From assembly GCA_005885555.1 (NCBI GenBank), contig VAWN01000027.1:44218-108217 (forward strand): a stretch of 64,000 bases of DNA. Reading direction: 5' to 3'. Numbering within the stretch: position 1 is the first letter of the stretch; the number at the start of each line of letters is the position of its first letter. The notes beneath the pieces were generated by a model. The model searched no databases and was not told where the DNA came from. It was given only the letters and a program-made list of their open reading frames with translations. The DNA is from Actinomycetota bacterium (lineage in GTDB: Bacteria > Actinomycetota > Actinomycetes > Mycobacteriales > Micromonosporaceae). Below, one piece after another: positions 52,629 to 63,217 of this stretch. Position numbers and translations under genes: made by a program.

Positions 52629-54725
52629 GTGATCAAACCCCGTTCCATCCGCCGGTGGGCGATGGGCGGTGCCGCCGTCGCGGCGTTCGCCGTCGTCGCC
52701 ACGGTCATCGGCACCGCGGGCGCCGCCCCGGTACCGGCGAAGGCGAAGCCGTGGAACCCGCCGCGAAACGTCAAGCAACTCGATTTCGTCGGCGGGAAGA
52801 CCGCACCCGGCGTCGTACCGGACAGCTACATCGTCATCCTGAAGAACCACCCGTCGGTCACGTCCACCAACACGACCACGGCCGCGTCCGGCCTCACCGC
52901 GAAGTACGGCGGCACGGTGACGCACACCTACTCCGCGGCCCTGCACGGGTACGCCGCGCACATGACCGCCGCGCAGGCCAATGCCCTGAAGGCGAACCCC
53001 GACGTGGCGTCCGTCCGGCCGAACCACATCATGCGCATCACGGACACCGAGATCGACCCGCCGTGGGGCCTGGACCGGATCGACCAGCCGGTGCTGCCGC
53101 TGGACCACGGGTACACGGCGACGCCCGGCGGCACCGTCGTGCACGCCTACGTCATCGACAGCGGTGTCCACATCAGCCACACGGACTTCGGTGGTCGCGC
53201 CAGCTACGGCTTCGACTTCGTCGACAACGACGCCGTCGCCGAGGACTGCCCGGTCGCCGACCCGGACCCGACGAAGGTCGGCACCGGGCACGGTACGCAC
53301 GTGGCCGGCACGATCGGCGGTACCAACTTCGGTGTGGACAAGAACGTCCAGATCGTGGCGGTGCGCGTCATGAGGTGCAACGGCTCCGGCGACGAGGCGA
53401 CGATCGCGGCCGGCATCGACTGGGTGACCAAGAACGCCGTCAAGCCCGCGGTGGCCAACCTGAGCATCGGCGGCGACCCGAGCACGCTGATCGACACCGC
53501 GGTGCGCAACTCGATCGCGGCCGGCATCACGTACTCCATCGCGGCCGGCAACGGCGACCCGGTCCGGCACGTCGGCATCGACGCCTGCACCCAGTCGCCC
53601 AGCGACGTGACCGAGGCCATCGTCGCGTCGGCGACCGACGAGGGCGACGTCCGCGCCCCGTTCGCCAACTTCGGCAACTGCGTCTCCGTCTTCGCCCCGG
53701 GCCTGGACGTCGTCTCCGCCTGGTTCGGCGACAACACGAGCGCCGCGATCGCGAGCGGTACCTCGATGGCCGCACCGCACGTGGCCGGTGCCGCGGCGCT
53801 GCTGCTGACCGCTCACCCGGACTGGACCCCGGCCCAGGTGAAGGCCGCCGTCGTCGGCGGTGCGGTCTCCGGCGCGGTACACAACGCCGGTCCGAACTCG
53901 CCGGACAAGCTGCTCAACACCGCCGGTACCACGCCGATCGCCGCGCCGGTGAGCCTGCTCGCGCAGGCCGACAACCGGTGGGTCACGTCCGACGCCAGCG
54001 GCACCCAGCCGCTGATCGCCAGCCGGATGAGCGCCTTCGGCTGGGAGCAGTTCGACGCGGTCGACCAGGGCAACGGGTTCGTCGCACTGCGGGCGAAGTC
54101 GAACGGCAAGTTCGTCACCGCCGAGGCCGGCGGGGCGCAGCCGCTGATCGCCAACCGGAGCGCCGCCGCTGGCTGGGAGCTGTTCAAGTTCGTACCCCAG
54201 AGCGACGGCTCCTTCGCCATCCAGGCCAACGCCAACGGCAAGTTCGTCACCGCCGAGGCGGCCGGCGGCAAGGCGCTCATCGCCAACCGCACCTCGGTGG
54301 GCACGTGGGAGAAGTTCTACAAGATGGCGCCGCCCGGCGTGTTCGCCCTGGCGGCGTTCGTGAACCAGAAGGTGGTGACCGCCGAGGCGGCCGGTACCAA
54401 GCCGCTGATCGCCAACCGCGACAGCATCTCCGCCTGGGAGGAGTTCGAGCAGATCGACGTCGGCAACGGCAACTTCGCGCTGCGGTCGCACGCCAACGGC
54501 CTGTTCGTCACCGCCGACCTCAACCACGGCGGCACGCTGATCGCCAACCGCACGGCGATCGGCACCTGGGAGACCTTCACGCTGTTGCACATCGGTAACG
54601 GCCGGGTCGGTCTCGGGGCTCTCGCGAACAAGATGATCGTCACCGCGGAGGCGGCCGGTGCTCAGCCGCTGATCGCCAACCGCACGCAGATCGGTACCTG
54701 GGAGACGTTCTTCTTCATCGTCTGA
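52629..54725 (+). CDS. Secreted S8 subtilisin-like protease with six fascin-like C-terminal repeats
   Basis: A 698-residue exported protease. Signal peptide (RSIRRWAMGGAAVAAFAVVA, cleavage near AGAAPVPA), I9-type propeptide (PDSYIVILKNHPS, ending about ANPDVASVRPNH), then the peptidase domain with Asp177 (YVIDSGVHISH), His221 (GTGHGTHVAG) and Ser379 (SGTSMAAPHVAG). From about residue 430 come six repeats of roughly 45 residues, each with a VTAEAxGxxPLIANR core and WExF end, probably two beta-trefoils. Such repeats may bind cell-wall glycans or proteins. GTG 52629 has GGGAG 6 nt upstream. Confidence 0.92.
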   Translation: MIKPRSIRRWAMGGAAVAAFAVVATVIGTAGAAPVPAKAKPWNPPRNVKQLDFVGGKTAPGVVPDSYIVILKNHPSVTSTNTTTAASGLTAKYGGTVTHTYSAALHGYAAHMTAAQANALKANPDVASVRPNHIMRITDTEIDPPWGLDRIDQPVLPLDHGYTATPGGTVVHAYVIDSGVHISHTDFGGRASYGFDFVDNDAVAEDCPVADPDPTKVGTGHGTHVAGTIGGTNFGVDKNVQIVAVRVMRCNGSGDEATIAAGIDWVTKNAVKPAVANLSIGGDPSTLIDTAVRNSIAAGITYSIAAGNGDPVRHVGIDACTQSPSDVTEAIVASATDEGDVRAPFANFGNCVSVFAPGLDVVSAWFGDNTSAAIASGTSMAAPHVAGAAALLLTAHPDWTPAQVKAAVVGGAVSGAVHNAGPNSPDKLLNTAGTTPIAAPVSLLAQADNRWVTSDASGTQPLIASRMSAFGWEQFDAVDQGNGFVALRAKSNGKFVTAEAGGAQPLIANRSAAAGWELFKFVPQSDGSFAIQANANGKFVTAEAAGGKALIANRTSVGTWEKFYKMAPPGVFALAAFVNQKVVTAEAAGTKPLIANRDSISAWEEFEQIDVGNGNFALRSHANGLFVTADLNHGGTLIANRTAIGTWETFTLLHIGNGRVGLGALANKMIVTAEAAGAQPLIANRTQIGTWETFFFIV

Positions 54726-54747
54726 CCGGTACCCCGGCACAACGGTC

Positions 54748-54782
54748 CGGCGCCCGTCGAGCACTGCGCTCGGCGGGCGCCG
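54748..54782. terminator. Bidirectional terminator between subtilase and glpK
   Basis: 15-bp inverted repeat (54748-54762 and 54768-54782, one G-T pair) with a 5-nt loop in the 64-nt space between the convergent genes. Confidence 0.75.
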
Positions 54783-54789
54783 GTCGTTG

Positions 54790-56277
<1,488 letters not shown>

Positions 56278-56292
56278 CCGGACAGTCTGCCA

Positions 56293-56339
56293 GGCGGGGG
56301 GCCGGCCGGCTCCGGACCGCCGCCGGCCGGCCCCCCGCC
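56293..56339 (-). terminator. Very strong hairpin between catalase and glpK
   Basis: Perfect 18-bp inverted repeat (arm GGCGGGGGGCCGGCCGGC, 56293-56310; complement 56322-56339) with an 11-nt loop, after the catalase gene and directly before the glpK start at 56277. Confidence 0.75.
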
Positions 56340-56399
56340 CGCGCGGGCGCGGACGGGCCGCCGCGCCGCGCGGCGGGGGCACGCCGGGCGCGGCGCGGC

Positions 56400-56429
56400 G
56401 GGGTCGGTGGGGCGGGGGTCGGTGGGGCG
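56400..56429 (+). repeat. Short tandem repeat after catalase
   Basis: GGGTCGGTGGGGCG occurs at 56401-56414 and 56416-56429, ending at the catalase stop codon. Confidence 0.55.
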
Positions 56430-57884
56430 TCAGCCGATGCCGACGCTGGCGGCGATGCGGTCGCCGAGGGCCTTGTCGATCGCGCGCCAGTACGCCACCG
56501 CGCGCTCCACGACCGGCGTGCTGACGCCGCCGCGCAGGTGACCGATGACGTTGCCGGCCAGGCGGTCCCGGTCCAGGTCGGACAGGACGTCACGGACGAG
56601 CGTGCCGGGCTGGCCGAAGTCGTCGTCCTCCGCGTGCAGGGTGGCCGCGGCGCGGACCATCTCGCCCGCCGCGACGCCCCAGCCGGCGTCGGCGCCGTGC
56701 GCCTCGTCGGCCTGCGGGCCGCCGTAGGAGCTGGGGGAGTACACCGGCTGCGCGCCGTGGTGGTGGTACGCCATCGCGCCGTCGAAGGTGTACCCGTGCA
56801 CCGGTACCTTGGGCTGGTTCACCGGCAGTTGCAGGTAGTTGGTGCCGATGCGGTACCGGTGCGTGTCGGCGTAGGCGAACATCCGGCCGAGCAGCATCTT
56901 GTCCGGCGAGATGCCGATGCCCGGTACCAGCGCCGACGGCTCGAACGCGGCCTGCTCGACCTGGGCGAAGAAGTTGTCCGGGTTGCGGTTGAGCACCAGC
57001 CGCCCGACCCGGTGCAACGGGTAGTCGTCGTGCGGCCACACCTTGGTCAGGTCGAACGGGTTGAACCGGTACCCGGGTGCGTCGGCGTACGGCATCACCT
57101 GCACGTACAGCGTCCAGGCCGGGTAGTCGCCGCGGGCGATGGCGTTGAACAGGTCGCGGCGGTGGAAGTCGGCGTCCTGGGCGACCTGCAGGGCGGCCTC
57201 TGCGGCGGTGAAGTTCGCGATGCCCTGCTCGGTCTTGAAGTGGTACTTGACCCAGAAGCGCTCGCCGGCCGCGTTGATCCACAGGTACGTGTGCGAGCCG
57301 AAGCCGTCCATGTGCCGCCAGGTGCGCGGGGTACCCCGGTCGGTGAACAGGAAGGCGACCTGGTGCGCGGACTCGGGGTTGAGCGTCCAGAAGTCCCACT
57401 GCATGTCGTGGTCGCGCAGTCCGGTGTCCGGCCGGCGCTTCTGCGAGCGGATGAAGTGGGGGAACTTCATCGGGTCGCGGATGAAGAAGATGGGCGTGTT
57501 GTTGCCGACCAGGTCGTAGTTGCCCTCGGTGGTGTAGAACTTCAGGGCGAACCCGCGCGGGTCGCGTACCGTGTCCGCCGACCCCTGCTCACCGGCCACT
57601 GTGGACAGTCGCAGGAGCACCTCGGTGGCTCGGCCGGGCTGGAACACCGCCGCCTTGGTGAACGCCGACACGTTGTCGGTGACCTGGAAGTAGCCGAACG
57701 CGCCGCCGCCCTTGGCGTGCACGTTGCGTTCGGGTACCCGTTCCCGGTTGAAGTGCGCCATCTGCTGGATGAAGTGATGGTCGTGCAGCACGATCGGGCC
57801 GTCCGCCCCGACGGTGAGCGAGAAGGCGTCGCTCGGGGCGGGTGCGCCATGGTCGGTGGTGGAGACCGGCGGCTGCTCGGGCAT
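56430..57884 (-). CDS. Monofunctional heme catalase
   Basis: Decomposes hydrogen peroxide; 484 residues, clade 3 (small subunit) type. Segments: [23 protein letters not shown] (includes the distal His), Asn in [10 protein letters not shown], and the heme-ligand Tyr region near [17 protein letters not shown] 57884 has GGAAGGA upstream. A Fur/PerR-type inverted repeat overlaps its promoter, so it is probably peroxide-regulated. No FurA/CatR gene is present in the window. Confidence 0.95.
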   Translation of the reverse strand: MPEQPPVSTTDHGAPAPSDAFSLTVGADGPIVLHDHHFIQQMAHFNRERVPERNVHAKGGGAFGYFQVTDNVSAFTKAAVFQPGRATEVLLRLSTVAGEQGSADTVRDPRGFALKFYTTEGNYDLVGNNTPIFFIRDPMKFPHFIRSQKRRPDTGLRDHDMQWDFWTLNPESAHQVAFLFTDRGTPRTWRHMDGFGSHTYLWINAAGERFWVKYHFKTEQGIANFTAAEAALQVAQDADFHRRDLFNAIARGDYPAWTLYVQVMPYADAPGYRFNPFDLTKVWPHDDYPLHRVGRLVLNRNPDNFFAQVEQAAFEPSALVPGIGISPDKMLLGRMFAYADTHRYRIGTNYLQLPVNQPKVPVHGYTFDGAMAYHHHGAQPVYSPSSYGGPQADEAHGADAGWGVAAGEMVRAAATLHAEDDDFGQPGTLVRDVLSDLDRDRLAGNVIGHLRGGVSTPVVERAVAYWRAIDKALGDRIAASVGIG

Positions 57885-57922
57885 CAGTAGGTCCTTCCGT
57901 TCGGCGGGCTCGTCAGACCGGT

Positions 57923-57945
57923 ACCTTATCTAGAATCGTTCCAGA
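57923..57945 (-). promoter_or_regulatory. Catalase promoter with PerR/FurA-like inverted repeat
   Basis: TCTAGAA-TCG-TTCCAGA (57929-57945) is a 7-bp inverted repeat with one mismatch, matching the form of peroxide-sensing Fur-family operators. On the minus strand the -10 TAAGGT (57928-57923) touches it, so a bound repressor would block RNA polymerase. Confidence 0.55.
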
Positions 57946-58054
57946 AAGGAACCGCGACACCGACCGAACGGCGGATGTCGCGAACCTGACACCGGATGGC
58001 CGTCGGCGGTGATCGCCCGTACCCTCCAAGCCCGGGTCGGGGCAAGGGGGCGGA

Positions 58055-61000
58055 TTGACGGTCGTCGAGACCAGGGTGAGTGTGTGGGAGGCGCTGGCCG
58101 GGCGCGCTCCGGGTACCCCGTTGGCACCGGCCGATCCGGGACTGTGGGCGGCCGTCGCCGAGCGGCTCAACCCGGCCCGGGCCAGGCCCCGGGTGCGCTC
58201 CGGCATCGAGGAGGCGCACCTGGTCAGCGTGCGTGGCGTCGGGTACGTGATGCTGCGCTCGCCGGACGGTACCGGCGCCTGTTACCTGCGGCTGACCCCC
58301 GAAGAGCTGGCGCTGACCCGGCTGATGGACGGCACGCGGACGGTGGCCCGGCTGGTCGCGGAGTTCGCCCGGATCACCGGGAAGCTCGCGCCGGACCGGG
58401 TGACCCGGGTGGTCGCGGACCTGGCCGCGAACCGGATGCTGGAGGAGCTGCCGGTCGACGCGTTCCACCCGTTGCAGCGCATCCGGCGGCGGCCGTGGCC
58501 GCTGCGGCTCGGCCGCGGGCTGCTCGCCGCGGCGCGCGGGCAGCGGCTGGTGCTCGCCCGGATCGACCCGCTCGTCACCTTCCTCTACAAAGCCGGCGGC
58601 CGGTTGCTGTTCACCCGGGTCGTAGCGGTTGCGCTTGGTCTGGTGGCACTTTCCGGGCTCGCGGTGTTCGTCTGGACCTGGGCGCTGGGCAGCCAGCCGG
58701 TATTCCTCACCCGCGGGTCGTACGCGGTCGGCGCGCTGGTTCTGCTGGGCCTCAACGTGTTCGCGCTGGCGTGCCACGAGCTCGGGCATGCGCTGGCGAC
58801 CAAGCACGTGGGGCGGCGGGTACCGGCCGCGGGGTTCCTCGTCTACTTCGGCATCCCATCGGTCTTCGTCGATACCACGGACGTGTGGATGGCCGGGCGC
58901 CGCGCCCGGCTGCTGACCACCGCGGCGGGCCCGGCCACCGGGCTGGTGCTGGCCGGCGTCGCCCAGCTGGTCACCCTGGCCTACCCACCGCTCGCGCCGT
59001 GGACGTTCAAGCTGTCGTTCGCGTGGTACCTCAACGTCGCCTTCAACCTCAACCCGTTCCTCGCGCTCGACGGGTACTACCTGCTGATGGACTGGCTCGA
59101 AGTGCCCAACCTGCGGGCCCGGTCGATCGCCTGGCTGGCCGCGCGGGCGCGCCGACGGCCGCCGACGTTCGCCGCCCTCGACCGCGAAGGCCGGCTCGTC
59201 GCGCTCTACGGCATGCTGTCGCTGGCCTGGCTGGTCATCGCGGTGAACCTCGCCTACCGCATCTACCTCGACCGGGTCGGCGGCCTCGTCACCGGGCTGT
59301 GGCGGGCCGGCTGGCCGCAACGGGTACTGCTGCTCGCGGTCGTCGCGGGGCTCGCCGCGCCGCTGGTCTACGTGGCCGCCGGGTTCGTCGGCAAGCGCTG
59401 GCGCCGGTTGCGCGAGCGCCTCGCCGAGCGGTCGGTCGCCGCGGACGAGCCGCGCCGCTTCGACGCGCTGCGCGCCTGCGCGCTCGGTGGGCTGCCGGCC
59501 GCCGCGGTGTCCGCGCTCGCCGCGGACGCGCGCTGGGTACGCCCGCGCACCGGCGAGCAACTGGTCTTCGCCGGGGCCGCGCAGTCGTCGGTCTACGTGG
59601 TCGTCGACGGCGCGCTGGAGGGCCGGCGGCCGGGCGACCCGGGTGGCTGGGTCCGCGAGCGGGTCGGGGCCGGTGGGGTGGTCGGGCTGGCCGCGGCGCT
59701 CACCGGCGCGCCGTCGGCACTGTCCTGGCACACCGCGGGTACCCGGCTCCTGGCGCTCCCGTCCGCGACGGTCGCCTCGGCGATCGGCCCGATCCCCGGT
59801 CCGCCACCGGCACAGCGCGCCGAACTGGAACGGCTGTTCGACGACACCGTCGCGCTGTCCGCACTGTCCAATGAGGACAGGCTGGGCCTGCTGACGGCGG
59901 CGCGGCCGGTCGCGCTGGCGCCGGGCGAGCCGCTGATGCTGTACGGCGGCCAGGACGCGGCCATCGTCGCATCCGGGGTACTGGTCCGGCCGGACGGCGT
60001 GGAACTGCGCGCCGGTACGCTCATCGGGCCGTTCGGGGTACCGCCGGCCGGTGCGCTCGGTCAGGCACGCAGCCCGGTCCGGGTGTGGGTACTGCCGGCG
60101 CTGGGCGGGCTTCCGTTGCTGCTCGGCGGCGCCGGTGCCGACGCCGTACCGCTCGGGCCCGGAGTGGCGCCGCTGGCCGGGGTACACCCACCGGCCGGGT
60201 ACCCGCCGCTGGCCGCCCCGCCCGGCGAACCACCGTCCATCATGGACAGAGACCGGGACCGGCGGTTCGAGCGGAAACTGTGGTGGCTGCTGCTTGCGCT
60301 GCTGCTGTTCGGGTTGCTGCTGACCGGTACCAACCTGCTGCCCGGCCCGGCCTGGGGCGAGATGCCGGAGGACCGGGCGATGCTGCACGTCGACCGGGGC
60401 ACGGTGACCGTGTTCGTGGCCGGTTCGGCCCGCGTCTTCGGTCCCGGCGAGGACTACTACGCCGGGCGCGACGACCAGGTGTCGGTCGGCGACCGGGCGC
60501 TGGCGCGACTCACCTTCCGCGGCGGCGGGTACACCGTCCTGTGTGGAGGGTCCAGCGTCGCGCTCGGTCCGCTGTCGTCGAACGGGCGGCCGATCGCGGT
60601 GTCCGGCGCGCTGAACCTGTTGCGTGGTCGCGTGTTGGCGGACACCGCCGGTACCTCCCGGGCGTTCCTGCCGCTCCGCCTGCGGGTCGGGTCGGTCGCG
60701 AACGCCGGTGCGGCCCGGTTCGCGGTGGCCGGCGACGACGTGACCGTCGCGGCCGGCCCGGTCACCCGGGACGGCACCGCGCTCGCGGTCACCGGTGGCG
60801 AGCTGACGTGCGGCAACGGGCAGTTGGGCGCGATCCCGGTACCGAGTGCCTCGCCGTCGGCGACCGACTCGCCGTCGCCGTCGGATTCCATGTCACCGTC
60901 ACCGAGCCCGTCGCCGTCGCCGTCGCCATCGCCGAGCGCGACCGCCACGCCGACGAAGACCCCGAGCCGCACCCCCAGCGCGCCGCCGACGTCCGGACCG

Positions 61001-61393
61001 CCGCAACCGCCGCCCAACCAACCCCCGGTGATCACCTGGGCCAACGGCGGCGACAAGGGTGGCGGGACGATCGACCAGGTCTTCAACGGGCAGCCGTGTC
61101 ACACCGGCGGCATCCTCACGGTGCTCTACGAGGTCTCCGTGAAGGACGACCACGACACCATGCAGATGCTCGACGTCGAGCTGCACTGGACCGGTAAGAA
61201 CTTCTCCGGAAGCCGGCGGATGGGCATCCGCGGACCGGTGTTCGCCGGCTCGCTCGGCCCGTTCAACGTGTCGGCCACCAATGGCGTCGGCGACGTCTTC
61301 ACCATGAGCATCACCGCGACCGACAGCGGCGCAAAGACGACGACCCTGCCCGCCAAGCCGGTCACCCTGCAGTCCTGTCCCATCATCCCCTAG
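58055..61393 (+). CDS. Multidomain M50-type membrane zinc metalloprotease with PqqD-like, cyclic-nucleotide-binding-like and FecR-like domains
   Basis: About 1112 residues. Residues about 45-135 form a PqqD-like winged helix (YLRLTPEELALTRLMDGTRTV), then several membrane helices. The zinc motif HELGH is at about 241-245 and the second motif NPFLALDGYYLL at about 333-344, as in site-2-type proteases. Two cNMP-like sandwich domains follow (about 490-575 and 600-700), a helix at about 742-760, a FecR-like external domain (about 775-860), a (SP)n linker at about 930-985 and a C-terminal beta domain. TTG 58055 has AAGGGGG upstream. It is probably a leader- or membrane-peptide protease tied to the next genes; this is inference. 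Confidence 0.85.
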   Translation: MTVVETRVSVWEALAGRAPGTPLAPADPGLWAAVAERLNPARARPRVRSGIEEAHLVSVRGVGYVMLRSPDGTGACYLRLTPEELALTRLMDGTRTVARLVAEFARITGKLAPDRVTRVVADLAANRMLEELPVDAFHPLQRIRRRPWPLRLGRGLLAAARGQRLVLARIDPLVTFLYKAGGRLLFTRVVAVALGLVALSGLAVFVWTWALGSQPVFLTRGSYAVGALVLLGLNVFALACHELGHALATKHVGRRVPAAGFLVYFGIPSVFVDTTDVWMAGRRARLLTTAAGPATGLVLAGVAQLVTLAYPPLAPWTFKLSFAWYLNVAFNLNPFLALDGYYLLMDWLEVPNLRARSIAWLAARARRRPPTFAALDREGRLVALYGMLSLAWLVIAVNLAYRIYLDRVGGLVTGLWRAGWPQRVLLLAVVAGLAAPLVYVAAGFVGKRWRRLRERLAERSVAADEPRRFDALRACALGGLPAAAVSALAADARWVRPRTGEQLVFAGAAQSSVYVVVDGALEGRRPGDPGGWVRERVGAGGVVGLAAALTGAPSALSWHTAGTRLLALPSATVASAIGPIPGPPPAQRAELERLFDDTVALSALSNEDRLGLLTAARPVALAPGEPLMLYGGQDAAIVASGVLVRPDGVELRAGTLIGPFGVPPAGALGQARSPVRVWVLPALGGLPLLLGGAGADAVPLGPGVAPLAGVHPPAGYPPLAAPPGEPPSIMDRDRDRRFERKLWWLLLALLLFGLLLTGTNLLPGPAWGEMPEDRAMLHVDRGTVTVFVAGSARVFGPGEDYYAGRDDQVSVGDRALARLTFRGGGYTVLCGGSSVALGPLSSNGRPIAVSGALNLLRGRVLADTAGTSRAFLPLRLRVGSVANAGAARFAVAGDDVTVAAGPVTRDGTALAVTGGELTCGNGQLGAIPVPSASPSATDSPSPSDSMSPSPSPSPSPSPSPSATATPTKTPSRTPSAPPTSGPPQPPPNQPPVITWANGGDKGGGTIDQVFNGQPCHTGGILTVLYEVSVKDDHDTMQMLDVELHWTGKNFSGSRRMGIRGPVFAGSLGPFNVSATNGVGDVFTMSITATDSGAKTTTLPAKPVTLQSCPIIP

Positions 61394-61401
61394 GAGCACC
61401 C

Positions 61402-61617
61402 TTGTTGTGTTGGTTCTGCGCCAAGGCGGCGCGCGGCAGCTGCCGGTTCTGCAGTCGTGGGCTGTGCGAGGACCATGCGCGCTTCGGGCCGTTCCTGCTG
61501 GAGGTGCACCGGTCGGAGAAGCGCGGCCGGGCCGAGGGGCTGGTCGTCGAGGACGCCGTGCTGTGCGGCACGTGCAAGCCGCGGCCGCAGCCGGTACCGA
61601 TGCCTGAACTCGATTAG
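61402..61617 (+). CDS. DUF2180-like Cys-rich zinc-binding protein
   Basis: A 71-residue protein with CWFC, CRFC, CEDH and CGTC pairs, which together could form two zinc sites; the start LCWFCAKAA...CRFCSRGLCEDHA matches the DUF2180 pattern. TTG 61402 follows a TAGGAG site that overlaps the M50 stop; the gene is 8 nt downstream of it. Function unknown; its position between protease and leader-bearing protein suggests a shared role. Confidence 0.78.
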   Translation: MLCWFCAKAARGSCRFCSRGLCEDHARFGPFLLEVHRSEKRGRAEGLVVEDAVLCGTCKPRPQPVPMPELD

Positions 61618-61630
61618 GGGGAGCCCGACG

Positions 61631-62347
61631 ATGAGTGACTTCGACACGGTGCTGGAGCGGCTGGTGACCGATCCCGGGTTCGCCCGCGCGCTGGCCGCCG
61701 ACCCGGACGCGGCGCTGGCCGGGTACCGCCTGGACGCCGACGAGGTGGCGCTGCTGCGCTCGCAGGTCAGCGCGGGCGACGGCGGTGACCGCGCGGTCGA
61801 GGAGCGCACCAGCAAGGCGAGCATGATGGGCCTGCTCGGGTCCTTCGGCGGCATCGGGGCCGGCCATCAGGACGCCGCGATGGTGGGTCGCGGGCTGGCG
61901 CCGCATCCGCATGCGGAGTTCGCGCCGGACGGCCCGCAGTCCGGCTTCGCGCCGGACGGCCCGCAGTCCGGCTTCGCGCCGCTGGACGCGGATGCGCCGG
62001 ACCCGTACAACCCTTACCCGGTGGCTCCGGCCGCGGAGGTCGCCCACCCGGCCGACCAGCTCATCCCCGGCGACCAGCCGGCGACGGACTACCACGCGCG
62101 CATCGACGCCGACGGCGACGGCCACTGGGACCGGTACACCGCGGTGCGGCACGCGGACGGCGGCGTCGACGTGTACGAGGACCGCAACGCCGACGGCCGG
62201 ATCGACTTCGTCGGCCACGACGCCAACGGCGACGGCGTCCTGGAGGGCGCCGACTACGACGAGAACTTCGACGGTCACCTGGAGACCCACATGGTGGACA
62301 CGAACGGGGACGGGTGGATGGACAAGCGGCAGGTGACAGGGCAGTGA
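61631..62347 (+). CDS. Protein with RiPP-leader-like N-terminus and five calcium-binding-loop repeats
   Basis: A 238-residue acidic protein without signal peptide or membrane helix. Residues 4-46 (VLERLVTDPGFARALAADP, ALAGYRLDADEVALLR) match the leader type of Franean1_4349-family RiPP precursors; SAGDGG at 47-52 is a possible double-Gly cleavage site. A Gly-rich stretch (64-80), a perfect 27-bp DNA duplication giving FAPDGPQSG twice, and a Pro-rich region follow. Residues about 158-232 hold five DxDxDG-like loops (DADGDG, DRNADG, DANGDG, DENFDG, DTNGDG). ATG 61631 has GGGGGA upstream. Confidence 0.72.
   Translation: MSDFDTVLERLVTDPGFARALAADPDAALAGYRLDADEVALLRSQVSAGDGGDRAVEERTSKASMMGLLGSFGGIGAGHQDAAMVGRGLAPHPHAEFAPDGPQSGFAPDGPQSGFAPLDADAPDPYNPYPVAPAAEVAHPADQLIPGDQPATDYHARIDADGDGHWDRYTAVRHADGGVDVYEDRNADGRIDFVGHDANGDGVLEGADYDENFDGHLETHMVDTNGDGWMDKRQVTGQ
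61919..61972 (+). repeat. Perfect 27-bp tandem duplication
   Basis: 61919-61945 and 61946-61972 are identical and in frame, encoding FAPDGPQSG twice in the leader-bearing protein; identity at the DNA level indicates a recent event. Confidence 0.9.
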
Positions 62348-62356
62348 AACCCGGCC

Positions 62357-62370
62357 GCCGCCGCGGCGGC
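62357..62370. terminator. GC palindrome between leader-protein and patatin genes
   Basis: GCCGCCGCGGCGGC, a perfect 14-bp palindrome 9 nt after the stop at 62347. It may weaken read-through or just be GC-rich coincidence. Confidence 0.3.
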
Positions 62371-62386
62371 GTGACACGATGACCTC

Positions 62387-63217
62387 GTGTCCGGTCCGGT
62401 GGCGTTCGTGCTCGGCGGCGGCGGGGTACTCGGCGCGGTCGAGGTCGGGATGCTGCGCGCCCTGCTGGAGTACGGCGTCGCGCCCGACCTGATCGTCGGC
62501 ACCTCGATCGGGGCGGTCAACGGCGTACTGGTGGCGGCCGATCCGAGCCCGGAGGTGACGGTGCGGCTCGCCGGACTGTGGGCCTCGCCGCAGGCCCGTG
62601 CCGTGTACGGCGACTCCCCGCCCCGCCAGCTCGCCCGCCTCGCGCGCGGGCGGCCGCACCTGCACTCGGCCGGGCCGCTGCGTGCGGCACTGGAACGGGA
62701 GCTGGGCGCGCACACCGCGTTCGAGGACCTGCCGGTGCGGTTCCAGTGCTGCGCGGCGAGCATCGAGCGGGCCGCCGAGCACTGGTTCGACCGCGGTCCC
62801 CTGGTACCGGCGGTGCTCGCCTCGTCGGCGGTACCCGCGCTGCTGCCGCCGGTACTCATCGATGGACAGCACTACGTCGACGGTGGCATCGTGAACTCGA
62901 TCCCGGTGGGCCGGGCGGTCGAGCTGGGTGCCGGTACGGTCTTCGTGCTCCAGGTGGGGCGGATCGACCGGCCGTTGTCCCCGCCGCGACATGTCTTCGA
63001 CGTGGCGAAGGTGGCGTTCGAGATCGCCCGGCGGCACCGGTACGCACGGGAGCTGGCGGCCACACCGTCCACTGTGGACGTTCATGTGCTGCCGACGGGA
63101 GGGGGTTCGGAGCGCGATGACTCGCCGCTGGCGTACCGCGACATCGGCGCGGCCGCGCGCCGGATCAGCCGGGCGTACGAGGCGTCGGTGAGCTACCTCA
63201 AGGACCGGCTGGGTTGA
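62387..63217 (+). CDS. Patatin-like phospholipase
   Basis: A 276-residue lipid acyl hydrolase. Oxyanion loop GGGGVLGAVEVG, nucleophile Ser in GTSIGAVNG (GXSXG) and the catalytic Asp in YVDGGIVNSIPVG complete the Ser-Asp dyad. Substrate lipids are unknown. GTG 62387 starts 39 nt after the leader protein; the stop overlaps the TTG of an acyltransferase gene (TTGA), suggesting joint lipid remodelling. Confidence 0.9.
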   Translation: MSGPVAFVLGGGGVLGAVEVGMLRALLEYGVAPDLIVGTSIGAVNGVLVAADPSPEVTVRLAGLWASPQARAVYGDSPPRQLARLARGRPHLHSAGPLRAALERELGAHTAFEDLPVRFQCCAASIERAAEHWFDRGPLVPAVLASSAVPALLPPVLIDGQHYVDGGIVNSIPVGRAVELGAGTVFVLQVGRIDRPLSPPRHVFDVAKVAFEIARRHRYARELAATPSTVDVHVLPTGGGSERDDSPLAYRDIGAAARRISRAYEASVSYLKDRLG

